From: Polytrichum commune
Lineage: Eukaryota; Streptophyta; Polytrichopsida; Polytrichales; Polytrichaceae
Length of the DNA: 64,000 bases
Assembly: GCA_950295325.1 (NCBI GenBank)
Contig: OX485809.1
Location: 31,930,001-31,994,000, forward strand
Direction of reading: 5' to 3'
Below, one piece after another: positions 1-12,353 of the stretch; the first letter of the stretch is position 1; the number at the start of each line of letters is the position of its first letter. Both the position numbers and the translations under genes were made by a program. The notes beneath the pieces are model-generated. The model had not been told where the DNA came from, did no database searches, and saw only the letters and a program-made list of their open reading frames with translations.

Positions 1-1550
1 GATGGCGGTTGGTCAGGAAGCAGATTTCATTGTAATGGGGTGCATCAAATGCAGAATGATTTCGTTGCAAGTAATTGTAGTGAGGTTAATATGATTTACA
101 AAGAATGCATAATTCGAACGATGTATTTATATTTAGATATACATAGGTTTCCAGAGAAATTAAACCGTGTAAAGGGGGCGATTGCCAGCGGGAGTTGAAG
201 GTCCCAAGTATCGCTCCCCAGGTACAAGAACTTGCAAAGCAGCTTCAAATACAGCGAAGTAAAAAATCAGCCTCAATGCACGGATTGTGGGGAAGGGCCA
301 TACGTCCTTGAACCCAACGATTCCTCTAGTTAAAAAAAAATTCCATGATTTGTCGATTGACCCATCTGTTTGCACAATTGTGTAAAATCTGCACACATGA
401 GAACTAAACATATTGATTATCATGCTGTTGTTATTGTCGTCCGCTCCTGTCCAACCTTGGCCTATATAAATATAGTCTGTGCATCATACCCCTGGTTATA
501 TATATACAGCACTTTGTCTTGGCCGTGCAATTTGATACATATGTGATTTCTATCGATGCCTGCTCCATTATGTATGTGAATCCTCAAGAAAATTTCGACG
601 CTGAGTATCCCTTACCAGACCGATGCTGGATTTCTCTCACCAATGAAATCCTGGTTCATTTGAATCTCAGAACCGTAGTGACAAAAGCATAACCATGGAA
701 TTGCCAAGGTTTTCAGGTTGCAATTGCATTGGCCGTTGTTGCAGACAATGGGTCAACTTTTAATGGTTGCATCTAAATTTGTGCAAAGGAACGTCTTCTG
801 ACAAGTTTTCACATCTGCTGTAACTTGTTTTGATGCCATTTTGTGTAACACCGCTCTGATAAGAACGGGATCAGTGGTATGTATGTATATATACATTTAT
901 GAAGTTGGCTTGTGAAGACCCTGGTTGTTGTGCGTCAGGGTTTCCAGTGACTGCCAAAATGCCCTATTCTGGATAATTGTCAAGTATGGCTTCTAAGATA
1001 GTCTATGTAGAATTTAACTTCATGGAACGGCACCACCAGTGAGTTCCAATAGTTCCATGTCATGCACTACCCATGCGGCTCCAGAGAGCCCCTTTGAGAT
1101 CTCATCATATATCAAAAACCAACAAGGTTTCAAGCTTCAGTTTTCGGATATCTACTCTAATCTTGCAACCTACTGCTGCTGCGGCATCGAAGGAGGTCCA
1201 CATTCTGCAGATTGAATCTCGGCTTCTGTCATTGCAAATTATCTAAGCAGATTTGAGATCAATTCCTCTTTGAGAAACACATTTCATGTGGGAAAACTGC
1301 AATACAGTCCTAATCTAACAAGGTGGCACCCCTAACTTAATTCTCCAATTCTGAGGCCTCAGATTTCCTCTGCGCTACATTATCCATTTTGAGAAGTTTT
1401 ATCACAGCAAACACTTTGCGAAACATTGCAAATCGCATCCGAGATTTGAAAGTCGACATAACTTCCTCCCGGATGCAGAAACAGGATTCCTAATCGGTGG
1501 TACAGCGGCTGTTAAAATTTTAATTGGAGTCTGAGGAGAGGGGCAATGTG
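1..1550. other. AT-rich non-coding stretch
   Basis: No supported gene. Short frames here lack codon structure or homology that I recognise. There are short TA-rich tracts near 465-510 and 880-900. No terminal repeats or tandem arrays were seen. Confidence 0.5.
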
Positions 1551-1976
1551 ATGATGGAAGCCAAAAGAACGAGCGCTTTGGAACCTAACCTCTCTAATAA
1601 CACTACAATTGGGAGGCTGGGCTTATGGTGTGATGAAATTAACCTCTGGGAGGCTCATAATAGCTATAAGAATGTGATGAATGATGAACCATTGCAATGC
1701 ATGACGACTTATGGAGAAAACTACAGTTATTATAATTTCATAGTAGGGGGAGGAGGTGAATTAGGGGACTTGCGAGTAAATGATGAAGAGTGGAGAGCCC
1801 AGCATGAGGGTGATCATGGCGGTCGTTTTAAGAAACTTGGCCTGGCCGCCATAGAGCTTCTGATGGAAATGTTCGAAGTGGCTGCCTTTTCTGCTCCTAG
1901 ATCTCTTAGGCCCCCTCCGCTCCTCGTACGTCCTCTGCAAAGGCCTCCCCCTGGTGCCCCGCACCGTGTTGATTAA
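1551..1976 (+). CDS. Doubtful hypothetical reading frame, 141 codons
   Basis: An ATG-initiated frame (MMEAKR... start) with a mixed acidic/polar N-terminal half and an Arg/Pro-rich C-terminus. I recognise no domain. The frame enters a GC- and C-rich tract after about 1880 where the composition changes, so the tail may be chance. It could be an exon of an unannotated gene whose other exons are not visible. No clear splice sites or neighbours support it. Confidence 0.15.
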   Translation: MMEAKRTSALEPNLSNNTTIGRLGLWCDEINLWEAHNSYKNVMNDEPLQCMTTYGENYSYYNFIVGGGGELGDLRVNDEEWRAQHEGDHGGRFKKLGLAAIELLMEMFEVAAFSAPRSLRPPPLLVRPLQRPPPGAPHRVD

Positions 1977-2096
1977 CTCATCCATCCCGAACCACCCTAA
2001 CCCCCCACCCGCTCAACCAGCAAATTCTTTCACCACTTAACGTCCGCCGCCCGCCGATCCTTCACTAGTTTCCACCACCACCAGAATAATCTTCTC

Positions 2097-2429
2097 TATA
2101 AATTGAACTTCACCCTAATTCACTGTCGATTGCAAACTCCCTCCCCAAGCCCAACAGCAGCAACTGATCATCATCGTCCTCCTCCGCCCTTACCCTCCTC
2201 ATCCTCCTCCTTCAACTCTCATTATCATAATAATTTGGCAGCCATGTATGGAGGACCCAGCCCCCTCCCCAACACGGCATTCATTCAGCCAAGCAGTGCC
2301 CGGCTAGCTCACCATCAATTCACCCCTGCTGCCACCAGACTTAGTAACAATAACCTGGCACACTCGTTCCTACTCATCTGCTCAAACCAGCCCTGCAGGC
2401 GGGCGGCGGGAGACCTGGGATTGCGATAG
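2097..2429 (+). other. TATA-like motif followed by a short Ser/Pro/His-rich frame
   Basis: A TATAAATT motif at about 2097-2104 lies 3' of a C-rich stretch. An ATG at 2244 opens 61 codons (MYGGPSPLP start) rich in Pro, Ser, His and Asn, as in disordered N-termini of plant transcription factors. The frame closes at 2429 and I could not link it to a second exon. It could be the first exon of a decayed gene. The GC-rich block 1880-2820 stands out from the AT-rich surroundings. Confidence 0.15.
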
Positions 2430-3025
2430 GGATTGGGGATGGGATCGGGATTGGGGTGTCCTCTTACGGTAATGCAATGAGCAGGCGGAATGACGAGCGG
2501 TTGCGAGCCTGCAGAGGCGGAGTCATCTTTCAGATGTTGATATAAAACTAGACTGTCCATGAATGCAGGGGTCATGGCGAATGGTGACTAGCGTAGGGCA
2601 TGGTCCTGAAGTGAGAGAGTTGTCGTGGTGGTGGTGATGGCGATGGCCAGGACATTGCAGATGATCGTGTGGAGCTGCGGGACGAGGAGCTCGACGAAGG
2701 AGCAGCGCAAGGAGGCGAGCCATCACCCATGACTCTCTGGATCCGGTAGTTGCCAAGAGTTGTGTGGATGACTTCCCGCGGATGGATGACTTCCCACTCA
2801 CACAGGCTTCCTTGGATGGATGGATGAATGAATGCATGCATGTGTGTGAGAGTGAGAGTAAGAGAGAGAGGCTTAAACCCAAGGCCTTAACCAGTTCATT
2901 GTTTTAAGTACTTGCACATAACATTATTCAGCTGGTCTCAGCCATTCTATTTTTATGATATTCAGTGATAGTGTTTCACCCGAACCACACAGGTTTTTCA
3001 GGCTGAATTTATTTATTGACAAGCA

Positions 3026-3056
3026 CATGTAAGGTATAACTCTAGCACCTTACATG
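3026..3056. repeat. Small hairpin, 10-bp arms
   Basis: CATGTAAGGT and ACCTTACATG form perfect inverted arms around an 11-base loop. It lies just 3' (in minus-strand terms) of the HUH-endonuclease fossil. In rolling-circle elements a hairpin often marks the 3' end, so the position is suggestive but unproven. Confidence 0.35.
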
Positions 3057-3119
3057 ACAATCCCGGTCCCCACCCAACCTAGTCGTTCAGCTGGATAGTG
3101 TTATGCAACATCATCATGC

Positions 3120-3963
3120 AAGAACATTCGTGGGAGCCAATGCAGCGTGAGCAATATTATCTTCCTCCTCCACGTTTGCACCCAAAGTGAACATACTCAA
3201 GTATGGCCTCCTCCGAAACCTTAGAGTCAAGCGCATCTACCATGATGATGGAGGAGATGTACCCCAACTAGGATTCCATGGTGGTGGCAACAACAAATAA
3301 TGCATGAATCACATCCTCAAGCTCCACACTCTCTGGCACACGAAAGCGTGGCAACATGGATGGCATCCATGCCACTACTTCGCAAAAGAATTATCCATCC
3401 AACTGTTGGGTTTAAATTGGCTGGAGTGTAGTATTGTTCCTGGCAAAGTTCGACCAAGAAATCAAGACATATAATTTGAGCTTGTACTTCATCCATGAGA
3501 AGGGCCTTTCAATCACGTTTGTATGTGTCAATGCCACATGATTCTTCATGGCAACTGCACCATGCTTCACATACTTGTCCACACCGGCAATCTTTTCCTT
3601 TGCAAACACATTGTTGTCCACACACAAGAGATGATCCTCTAGGATATCTTTCAAACAATACTCAATCATGCCCAACCATGTGTGCACACCTTGTTGCTTC
3701 AGAGACTTACAATGCCCCAAGTGTCCATGGATGCCATGAGGCACTCCCTCAACAATCTACCCTAGACCCACTTTGATGGACATAATCACTATCAAACTTG
3801 TGGAGTGGACCTTGATGACACATTGCAAATGCAAATGAAACATGGGCCTCCCTTTCTCCATTGCACAAAATCCCACAACACATTTCTCCCGAATGTATTT
3901 ATCCATAACACGAATTGTGGTGGGAGGAATGTGGATGCCGCCCACACCAACAATGACACTCAC
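3120..3963 (-). pseudogene. Decayed HUH endonuclease (Rep/Replitron-like)
   Basis: Read right to left, two frames separated by a stop near 3757 carry motifs of single-strand-nicking HUH endonucleases. The first holds a block of the form E-K-G then HLHLQ (about residues 41-49 of the frame ending at 3757), which fits the metal-binding U-H-x-H-x-Q motif II. The second, from 3744, holds GMIEYCLKD, which fits motif III (catalytic Tyr followed by x-x-Lys). Further codons downstream (VPESVELEDVIHAL, then a stop, then SKVSEEAI) suggest the protein once continued to about 3120. At least three stops make it dead. In this fold the Tyr cuts one strand for rolling-circle replication or transposition. Either a Replitron-type transposon or an endogenous CRESS-type Rep is possible; no helicase domain was found. 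The call rests on motifs only. Confidence 0.45.
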
Positions 3964-4116
3964 CTGCGTGTATTTAAACTCTCATGTACGTTACTCTCTG
4001 CCCTCTCTTCCCCCTTTGCAAGAGTTGCATCCTTCATCATGCAAGATATTCTCCTAGTTGTTCAATACAAGTTAAAATCTCTTGATAGTTGCCCTCAAAC
4101 TTCTTTTTTCGTGTAA

Positions 4117-5773
4117 GTTAGATGTTTTTAACTAGAAAGGACACATTATATATGTCTCTTGATGATCAAACCAAGTTTGGCAAACTTTTGTCTACATGTG
4201 CACTTGGTTGCAAATGCTTATGATTGTAGGTGGAGTTTGTGCTTCCGCAAGCGTGTGGTAGGGACCGGTGTTGTGGATGTAGTTGTCTTTGGCCACCACC
4301 AATGCCGTAGGCCAACAATTGCAAGAGCCATGCCTGTTGCTACGGTAGTGCCCAACTAGCAGGCTAGGCCAAGCCACGGCCAACAAACCCCCACGATATC
4401 TTGGGCAAGAAGGGGGGGGGGGCTTACTAAGTTTTACCACCATTTATTATACACCTACTTGGCTATCATAGAGCACATATTTTGAAACAAGGTAAAATGA
4501 TGCACTATTGTATTAAATTGTGATATTCTAAAATAATTCACAAAAATATTAGAACATTACATGAAGATCTGATTGAGGTGACCCACACTCTACATCAACA
4601 ACCAATGGCTTTATTTATTGCACACACATCTTAGGCAGGTCCTTCCCTGCTCTTCACATCCTTACATGGCCTCTCTCTCATCTTTGTAGTTTTAGGGAGG
4701 TCTAATGTGAAGCCCATACTAAGGCAAGTGAACTCCCTTGAGAGAGCTTAAGTCCGGTGATCATATGATTGTCATCAAATAACACACAAATATATCTCTT
4801 GAGTAGTTTCAATTTTTTTTTTTTTTGCAATGCTTTGGATGATATTGTTTACGGGCAAACTTTGCAACTTCGAAAGCTTTTGATCTAGAATTGATCACAA
4901 ATAATTCGACATCTTATGCTAAAGGATTAGATGGCAAGTTTAGGGTTTCCTCACGCATACACTTTGAAAGCCCACAATGAGTGTTTGTCCATGTGTTCTT
5001 AATTTGAGTCTTTAATTATGTGCACATCTATGAAGGTAAGTGAGTGCATTACAATTTTTGTCCTCAATATTTGTAGGATAATCTACAAAACAACATATTC
5101 TTAACTTTATACATGGCATAAGCTATAGTTGTCAAATTGATTTTAATGCATATGAATATGTTTTGAATTTTTGTTTTGTTTGGTAATTTTTTAGTTTGAT
5201 TTCTTTATTCTTGCATTTAAATATATTCTTTGGGATCATAAGTAATCACCACCTTTGGCTCCTAGCCATTAGCTATTATAACCAAAATATAACAAAAAAA
5301 ATGTAGTGGTGTGAGACATGTACATTGCTCCCAAAATGAACTAAATTGTCCAATGGGATGACCATGTAATTCTGCAATGCATTAGCTTGAGGTGATTTTT
5401 GTTACCCCTAGAAAACATATGGGAAGGGGGGGGGGGGAAGGAGGGTTGCCTTAATTTGAAGAAGATGCCCACTTCCCCTTGCCTGCTCAATTATTCATAG
5501 TCAAGGCCCCAATGGGCAGCTCAAATGAATGGTGCAAATTTCATGGTTGACAAAAAGAAATGGCGGTCACACCCTATCACTCTTGATTGTCAATAGACTT
5601 TCCGCCTAAAAAATTGTTCAATGTCGTCACTAATTATGCTCTAACACTCTTGTTGTGCAGTTCTTATCTATTGCCATTGAACAGTTGTGGGTCCACGAGT
5701 AGAATGACAATGAAGAGAATGAAACTTTCAAGGTTAGGTTTTTGAGACAATTGCAGTGAAATATATACCACTA
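4117..5773. other. AT-rich spacer with homopolymer tracts
   Basis: No gene seen. There are G-runs at about 4411-4420 and 5427-5438, and a T-run at about 4812-4826. No terminal repeats found. Confidence 0.4.
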
Positions 5774-6509
5774 CACTGAATATGATATTTAGTGTCATAG
5801 GGTATTTTATGTCACTATGGCAGGCCTCATAAAATTAAGCATTTGCAAATTAAATATATTAGCTTAATTTATGCACACCATGTCCCCAGGGCGCCTAAAA
5901 TAGGCGTTTTTCAAGAAATAATTGGAAAGTGCTTGGAATTGGACAACTGGAGTGTGTTTCATATGGTGTTGTCTGTGGCATGTTTTTTTGTGTTGACAGT
6001 GAGAAGGCTCTGATCAGCGAAGACGACCATCATGAGTGCGAACTGCACAGACTCTTCATCGAGACACGTCTTGGGCATTTTTATAATGCTATTTTTCCTT
6101 AATTTATGCACGCCGCTTTAATAATTCTATGCGTTTTGCATCTATTTATAGAACGTCTAATTTAATGAAGCCTGCACTATGGTAACTTTTTGGATGACAC
6201 TTCTTATTAATAAGTGAACAAATATTGTCATGGATGATGGATGAGTTCATCCATTGGCCAAAACCCTACCTTCTCTTGTAAGCAACTTGTGATGAAATAT
6301 TTATCATGGATGATTGAAATTTGGATGAAAAATGACTTGGTAAGTGACAGTACTTGCAACACTGTAAAGCTATAATACCCCCCAAATTTTATAAGGAATG
6401 ACAAATAATATTGGGGTTAACATTTAGTGTTGGTGAAACTTTACCGCAGTTCACAATTAGTAATGAGCAAGACATTTATACCTGGTGACACTAAATATTG
6501 TATTTAGTG
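5774..6509. mobile_element. TA-flanked (mariner-like) MITE, interrupted by a hAT MITE
   Basis: The left end CACTGAATATGATATTTAG and the right end ...AATATTGTATTTAGTG are inverted copies, flanked by TA on both sides (5772-5773, 6510-6511). Other members of the family lie at 37674-38130 (457 bp, uninterrupted) and 21371-22720. All share internal blocks, such as a GATGACACTT(C/T)TT...AAGTGAAC tract and TAAGTGACA. The extra length here is the nested insertion at 5821-6174. No coding capacity; it would depend on a transposase from elsewhere. Confidence 0.7.
5821..6174. mobile_element. hAT-type MITE (354 bp) nested in the TA-flanked MITE
   Basis: Terminal inverted repeats CAGGCCTCATAAAATTA and (reverse strand) CAGGCTTCATTAAATTA are bounded by an exact 8-bp duplication, CACTATGG (5813-5820 and 6175-6182). 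An 8-bp target duplication and CAGG-type ends are diagnostic of hAT elements. Removing the insert and one duplication restores the sequence seen in the related uninterrupted MITE. Non-autonomous. Confidence 0.85.
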
Positions 6510-6511
6510 TA

Positions 6512-7900
6512 CTTATTTGCAGATGTCCAATTCGTGAGCAAGCACAGAGATCATCATTCGCATACAATAGGATTCTTGGAGAGATGATTTTGGATCTATG
6601 GTTGGATGGGTTTTTCTTCCGGGATAGCAACCCAAACAAATAATTATAGGGGGCTCGTCCAAAATTTTCACAAAGACATAGATTTTGTACACATAATTGT
6701 GCATATAATCTACATAAGGTTTCAAATTATCTGGATTCAAGAGTTTCAGAAGAGAAGCGGAAGAGATGCCACCAAGAGAAGCTGGGAAGAGAATAAGGGT
6801 TAGGGTTTACAAGCCAAAATGATTTGTATTATTTTCAAAAAAATTGTAGATTATATAAATTATAATTAGGTATGATGGAGACCAAATTATGGACGTGCCT
6901 CCATGTCCAAGAAAATGTCCACATTATTTTCAAATTACTTATGTATTATAATAATACATAGGCACGTTCAAATCAAAAAGTTATCATGTATTATGGACAG
7001 TCTCAATGTGCACTACATCACTCCATTCTAAGTTCTGTAGAATTATTCTTTGGTATGATGTACAAGGAGAATATGGATGGACTATTTTGTTACAAATTAT
7101 TTGCACTAGTTGCCACCCCGGGGTTTTTCCATCCTTGAATTCCTTGCACATGGAAACATCTATCATTCTAGTTGCGTGGGGAGCGTGGTGGGGAGTTATT
7201 GAACCTTTGGAACCTTATTGAATAGGGTGATGAGGATTGCTAGGACATGTCAAAAGACTCGAATATGTGTTTGGTGGGCGTGCTGAGATTGTAAGATAGC
7301 ACGAGATTCTAAGTTTTGTCTTATGAACCATCATAGATGACCTAGTCAATAGTTGCAGAGATGATAAAGAATGAACTTGATCATAAATTCCATTATTGTA
7401 GTGAGTTGCATTGTTCAAGTAATTGATAATTTTTGTGTTCAAATCCAATATGATGGTCTATTGTTTGATTTTGAATCATGAAGGTTGCCGCAAAGCTCAA
7501 AGTTGAGGATAAACCTTGTAGTTTGAGGGAAGCATGTCTCCAAAAGATGAGAGAGAAAACAATGAATCTCACAAGCATGAGGAGCATACAAACGAAATTA
7601 GACTGATTGGTGAAGATACAATATCGCATTAAAATCTCCAATCTAGAGGCTGAGAAGACATTCATACTCTTGCCCCAGGTGCCAATCGAGCAAAGATTGT
7701 TCGTCATTCAGCCAAGCAAAACTCAACTCCAACAACATGAAAACAAGTCCAAATTGCCTAGTTAGTCATGTCAACTCCAAGAATATTTTGTGAGAGCTCC
7801 AGGATGTTCAAGCTGGATTCGACGAAGGAGCTGCAAGTACACCATCAATTACAAAGATACTAGCAAAAAATCAAGATCCTCTCCTCTGTTTTATTGGAAG
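6512..7900. other. AT-rich spacer, no supported gene
   Basis: A 104-codon frame on the minus strand (7393-7707) has no recognisable domain and no neighbouring exons; I treat it as chance. No repeat boundaries were found. Confidence 0.4.
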
Positions 7901-9588
7901 GTGCAAGCATGGTAAAGTGTGCCAAAAAAAGTCTTCTGGTATCTTAAAACCATAGTTTTTTGGGTCAAACGTCTACAGTAGTAGCAAAGTGTTGTTTAAA
8001 TTGAATATTGTATCATGGTGATCTTTATTGGTGTGTTAAATACTCAAATGTAGAATACCAAGATGAGATCTTCAAAACTTATCATTAAAACTAATGTTCA
8101 AAAAGGTCCTCATGAAAGAGTGAATCTCTTTTATATAAAAAAAAAGTGACAAATCTACATTCAAACATTGATCCAATTCACATTTTGGTTATTTAGAGTT
8201 CAATGTTTCATCCAAGCAACTATAAGAAAGTGAAGGCTATACACTTGAATCCTTCATGACTACTATAGGTCCATAGCCACTTAGTGATTGAGGACTTTGC
8301 CCCATTGATTCTAAGGAAAAAAAAAATACAAAATTCCCTTATTCATGTCCACATCCCCTCCTTGGACTACTTTCATAAAGTACACGCACAATCCTTCACC
8401 CCTCCGACCCATATTTAGAGTTATTCGGGGTGAAAGGTTTCACCCAATCAAATGAAAGAAAGTGAAATCTATGAATTGGAGCGATTTGAATCAAATACGA
8501 AGCCATTTAAATGTGAGTGAGGACTTTTGCCCCATTAACACAACAATGGAACATCCAACAATCTCTAACATACCTTATAGCCAATTTTAACCATTGCTAA
8601 CAAACGGTTGAAAATGGGAGGTTGATCAAAATCCATTATGGCCTCTACTATACTCTAAATTAAGAAGCTAGCAATGGAAAAAGCATTTGAGACTAGAATT
8701 GAGGGATATAATTGCACCCCTATTGTCAAAAAAGTTGAGAATATTCTTAAGCGTTGCATATGAATGTCATTGAATAAGAATTTAGTTGTATCAAACTGAT
8801 GCATGGACTCAACAATGATTGACTACATGATTTAAGCATAATTCAATGCACAAACTTTATAGAGACATCTTTACTACTCATATTGATCTCCATCTCTTTT
8901 AATTTGGTCTCTCTCTCTCCACCTCAATGTCAGCCTATCATATTGCACTTTTTGTACTCAAGGTGGGTGCAAGCACGCTAAAGTGGACAACTCCTTATCC
9001 ATGCCTAGGTTCAAGTGAAAGTGATTCAAAACTATACACTAACCTTGAATTTTGTGAAGAAAAATTTCATGGACATTCAAAAAACATTTTGATCTACAAA
9101 GCCATGCAATTTATGATGAAGGAAACAATTCCAAGAAAAGTTTACATATTTTAGAAGACGGTGCAAGTGGTGTGGAAGTAGGTGATATTGAACAAAGTAA
9201 TTGTCTAGAATTTGTTAAAAATACAATAAAATTACATTGAATTGATGGTTTTCTGCAAAGTTTTGTGATGATGACCTCAAGTATACAATGAATTCAAGGA
9301 ATATGAAAAAAAAATCACTCCAATTTCAAAATATTCAAGGTCATGCAATTTACATTCAAAACCAAATTCAATCTTGTGCTTTTGAATATCACTTTTAATG
9401 ATAAGTTTTGAAGATGTCAACTTGGTAATCTACATTTGAGTATTTTACACAACAATAGAAGTCATCATGAAAAAATATTCAATTTGAACAACACTTTGCT
9501 ACTACTTCTAGGCCTTTGACCCAAAAAAACAACAACATGGTTTTAGTATAACATAGCACTATTTTGATCCACTTTACCATGCTTGCAC
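7901..9588. mobile_element. Long terminal inverted-repeat element, about 1.7 kb
   Basis: The left arm (7901-8086, starting GTGCAAGCATGGTAAAGTG) and the right arm (9397-9588) are inverted copies of about 190 bp that remain clearly alignable with scattered changes. An extra partial copy of the arm start (GGGTGCAAGCACGCTAAAGTGG) sits inside at about 8963. No transposase is readable in between and no target duplication was found. Long arms fit a MULE-type or foldback element, but the superfamily is unassigned. Confidence 0.55.
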
Positions 9589-9591
9589 CCA

Positions 9592-10629
9592 TGTCTCTTT
9601 GTCATGATGGGAGGCTACAGTCCATACACTTTGCATGGGACCCTGAATCCACAAAGTTTTGGAAAGGTGACAGTTTAAAGTACGCACTTTTGGGATTAAT
9701 GTTGGCTTCTTGAAATAGCTTTGCGGCTGCACAAAAATCCCAACCTCACATGGTACAGAGCACAAATACAAAAAAGCAAGTTAACAAATAAGGCCCATCT
9801 ACCTTATGAACTTGACATCCAAGGAAAGTGGTCTAACTAAGTAAGCAATTTGCCGTATTGTAGACTATGAAATGAAAGAAAACCATCACATGATAGAGCA
9901 AGACACCTAAGAATATATATATATGAATGACAAGTTGGGACTTCACAATGCTTTTTCAAAGAACACATTTCACATCACCTTCATGGTCTCTTCTTCGGAA
10001 ATCCATGAGATATAAGAAGCATGACAAGTTACTTGGACAAAGGAGTTAGCGACCAAGAAAAGCAACTAAACCCCATTAACAACCCTAAAGAAGTTCCAAC
10101 TCCTTTCGAAATTTGCAAAACCATCACTCCTTTGACCAACCTTAATGTGCCAACTTATAGAAGGTTGAAGAGAATTTGAACCTTCAAGCCAAAAAAACAC
10201 TACAAGTTAAGTAATATCCAAGATTGCAACACCAACACCAAAGATTCCAAAGTGTTTCCCCTTTATGCGAGACCACTTTTCCTTGATTGAAACCCTAAAT
10301 GTTCTATCATGCAAGGCTCAATGGATGTGCTTTTGTGTCTTCAATAGCTTCAAACAGGCAGTATCTACAACACACTAGACAAATGTAAAAATTATTCCAG
10401 CTAGTATATGTAAATGATGAGCAGCAACATCACAAAGCCCGCAATCGACTGCGTAAGTTAAAAGTTGTGTATTTTCTCAAAGCTTCGTGACTGACTGAAA
10501 GGTCTTAGAGTCTAATTCCAAATCAATGTAACAAAGCCGATTTGGCTCAAAATAACAAACGTTGATTTTGTTTGTAATGAAATGACTTGACTTCACTAGG
10601 GTGGTGATTTACCGCTGAATGATGAGAGA
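9592..10629. other. Spacer without recognisable gene
   Basis: No supported feature. A stretch near 9780-9810 resembles the end of the dispersed repeat described at 16800-17095 (GCCCATCTACCTTATG). Confidence 0.35.
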
Positions 10630-11851
10630 GTATTGTTGCATGTGAGCAATGAACGGGGAGAGCCGGCCACTACTTACAGATGAACTGGTTGGTTTGAAAA
10701 ATAAGGGGTTGTTTATACCATGGACCATGAAGTCATCCCAGGGTCATGTAAGAGCATTGATTGGCTGTTGAACTCGTCCCAGGACCACTTCGGCTTACAC
10801 CAAGGACATTTTTTTTAAATGATCATGAAGGTCGAGGTCGTTAAAAGACATATTTGAAGGCCTGCATAATCCACTGACATGGTCCAACGGGTTTTGCAGT
10901 GAGAGAGGCAAAAGACGTGGTATGGTAGAAAAAGGCAAGGGCCATGGCAAAGAAATGTTGTTATAATATACTTTTGATGAAATTTGTTCTAGGGGCTTTA
11001 GAGACAACTCTTCTTCCCACTAGTTAAGGCTCATGAGGCACACTTTTCAACATGTGTGTGTTGTAATGAATTTTGAGAAGCAGGTTTGCCCTCTATGTAC
11101 CTTGATCACATCATAGCCCACAAGACATACCAATTTTCTCCCTGCCCTACCCCTTGAACTGGCTCCCACCTGTTTCACCAAACAATGTGGGACAATATTT
11201 CCCGAAAAGGTATTCAGATAATTCAGAGTCCGAAGTGTGACATAGACAGTTCTGTCACTTGCCTTGATGATTCTCAATAAATTTCAGATAGCAGGATCAT
11301 CCTACGAATCATAAAAGCATAATCTAAGTAGGTACAAATTTTGTCGATTCATCCTACATAAACAAACATCTAATAGGTACTTGTTAATTGGATAACTATC
11401 ACACTAATTTCGGTCCCTGGCAACACATACCCATTTCCAAACAAAACCATCTTTACATACTAATCTCTAGGAGGTCAAGGCAAGTCCGCAGGCTAATTGC
11501 AGAAGATCAAAACAGAGGAAGTGACCCGTATGCAACTTTCTCTCTACACTGTATAGTACATGTGCCATGTGGGTCTATATTGGATACTGTCTCTAAAAAT
11601 CTACACCATGTTCATCCGTATTTTGACTTAATCATGTGCAAAAATCTAGATTCAGGTCCATTTTGGAACCAGTGTCTCTTATAGGACTACCTTATGAGAC
11701 AATATTATGGAAAGTTAGCACTGCAACGGTAAATATTTATCTGATTGAGGCAAGCAACTAGCCTAATGAATCCAATCCACCATGCATGCCAATGTCACCG
11801 GACCCTAGCCTGTAAAACTTGAAGCATGAAACCAATGACCTGGTATATCTA

Positions 11852-12353
11852 CAGTAGCCTCCCGCCTAAGTACGCACCCGTTTAAGTAGGCATCCCGGTA
11901 AAGTACGCATTATTTTCCCGAAAAAATAGGGTTCATATTTATTTAGTTCAACATGTCATGAATTGTCATTTGGCGCAAGTTTTGAAGATTCTTGTGTTTG
12001 GCTTTCAAGGTGACAACGACCAACAGAGGATCGAAAAGTCTTCTCTTTAGCTTCATCATACATTAAGGCATGTCGCTCTAGGATTTGCTCCCGCTTGTCC
12101 CACACATTTCTGATAGCTCCTTCACTAACATCGTACTCGCGCGCTATAGCCCTTTTATTGTGAGCATCCGTCTTGCTCAGCTTCGCTATGATCTCACATC
12201 GTTGGGACTCATTGAGGCGTTTCCCGTTCGGTTTCTTCGACATTGCAGCCGAATCAAGCGATTAGGAAGTGATTGGTCTAAAGTGCGCACCTACCGGCTA
12301 AGTACGCACAATCCTCCCAGGTTCAAGTTGCGTACTTAGGCGGGAGGCTACTG
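11852..12353 (-). mobile_element. Tigger/pogo-type MITE, 502 bp, perfect TIRs
   Basis: The outer ends are exact inverted repeats of about 27 bp (starting CAGTAGCCTCCCGCCTAAG), flanked by TA (11850-11851, 12354-12355). The CAGT start and TA target fit pogo/Tigger. Inside each end the motif AAGTACGCA is repeated with small changes (for example near 11869, 11885, 11900 on the left and 12281, 12300, 12330 on the right), as expected for transposase binding sites. The only coding content is the DNA-binding end of a transposase on the minus strand (11956-12243). The perfect TIRs suggest a fairly young insertion. Confidence 0.85.
11956..12243 (-). pseudogene. Truncated Tigger/pogo transposase: HTH domain only
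   Basis: A 95-codon frame starting with ATG at 12243. Residues 8-50 form a psq/CENP-B-like helix-turn-helix: ...NESQRCEIIAKLSK, then RAIAREYDVSEGAIRNVW. Full Tigger transposases have about 400-550 residues with a CENP-B HTH and a DDE catalytic domain; here everything after the first HTH is lost and the frame ends near the element's 3' end. It is located inside the 502-bp element and reads away from the right TIR, which fits an internally deleted derivative. The family differs from the elements at 34855 and 43814, whose TIRs are different. Confidence 0.75.

Noticed and set aside
2523-2882. Two overlapping minus-strand frames rich in His, Ser and Leu
   Set aside because: They translate GTG/GAT-type simple sequence and GGATGAAT repeats; composition explains them.
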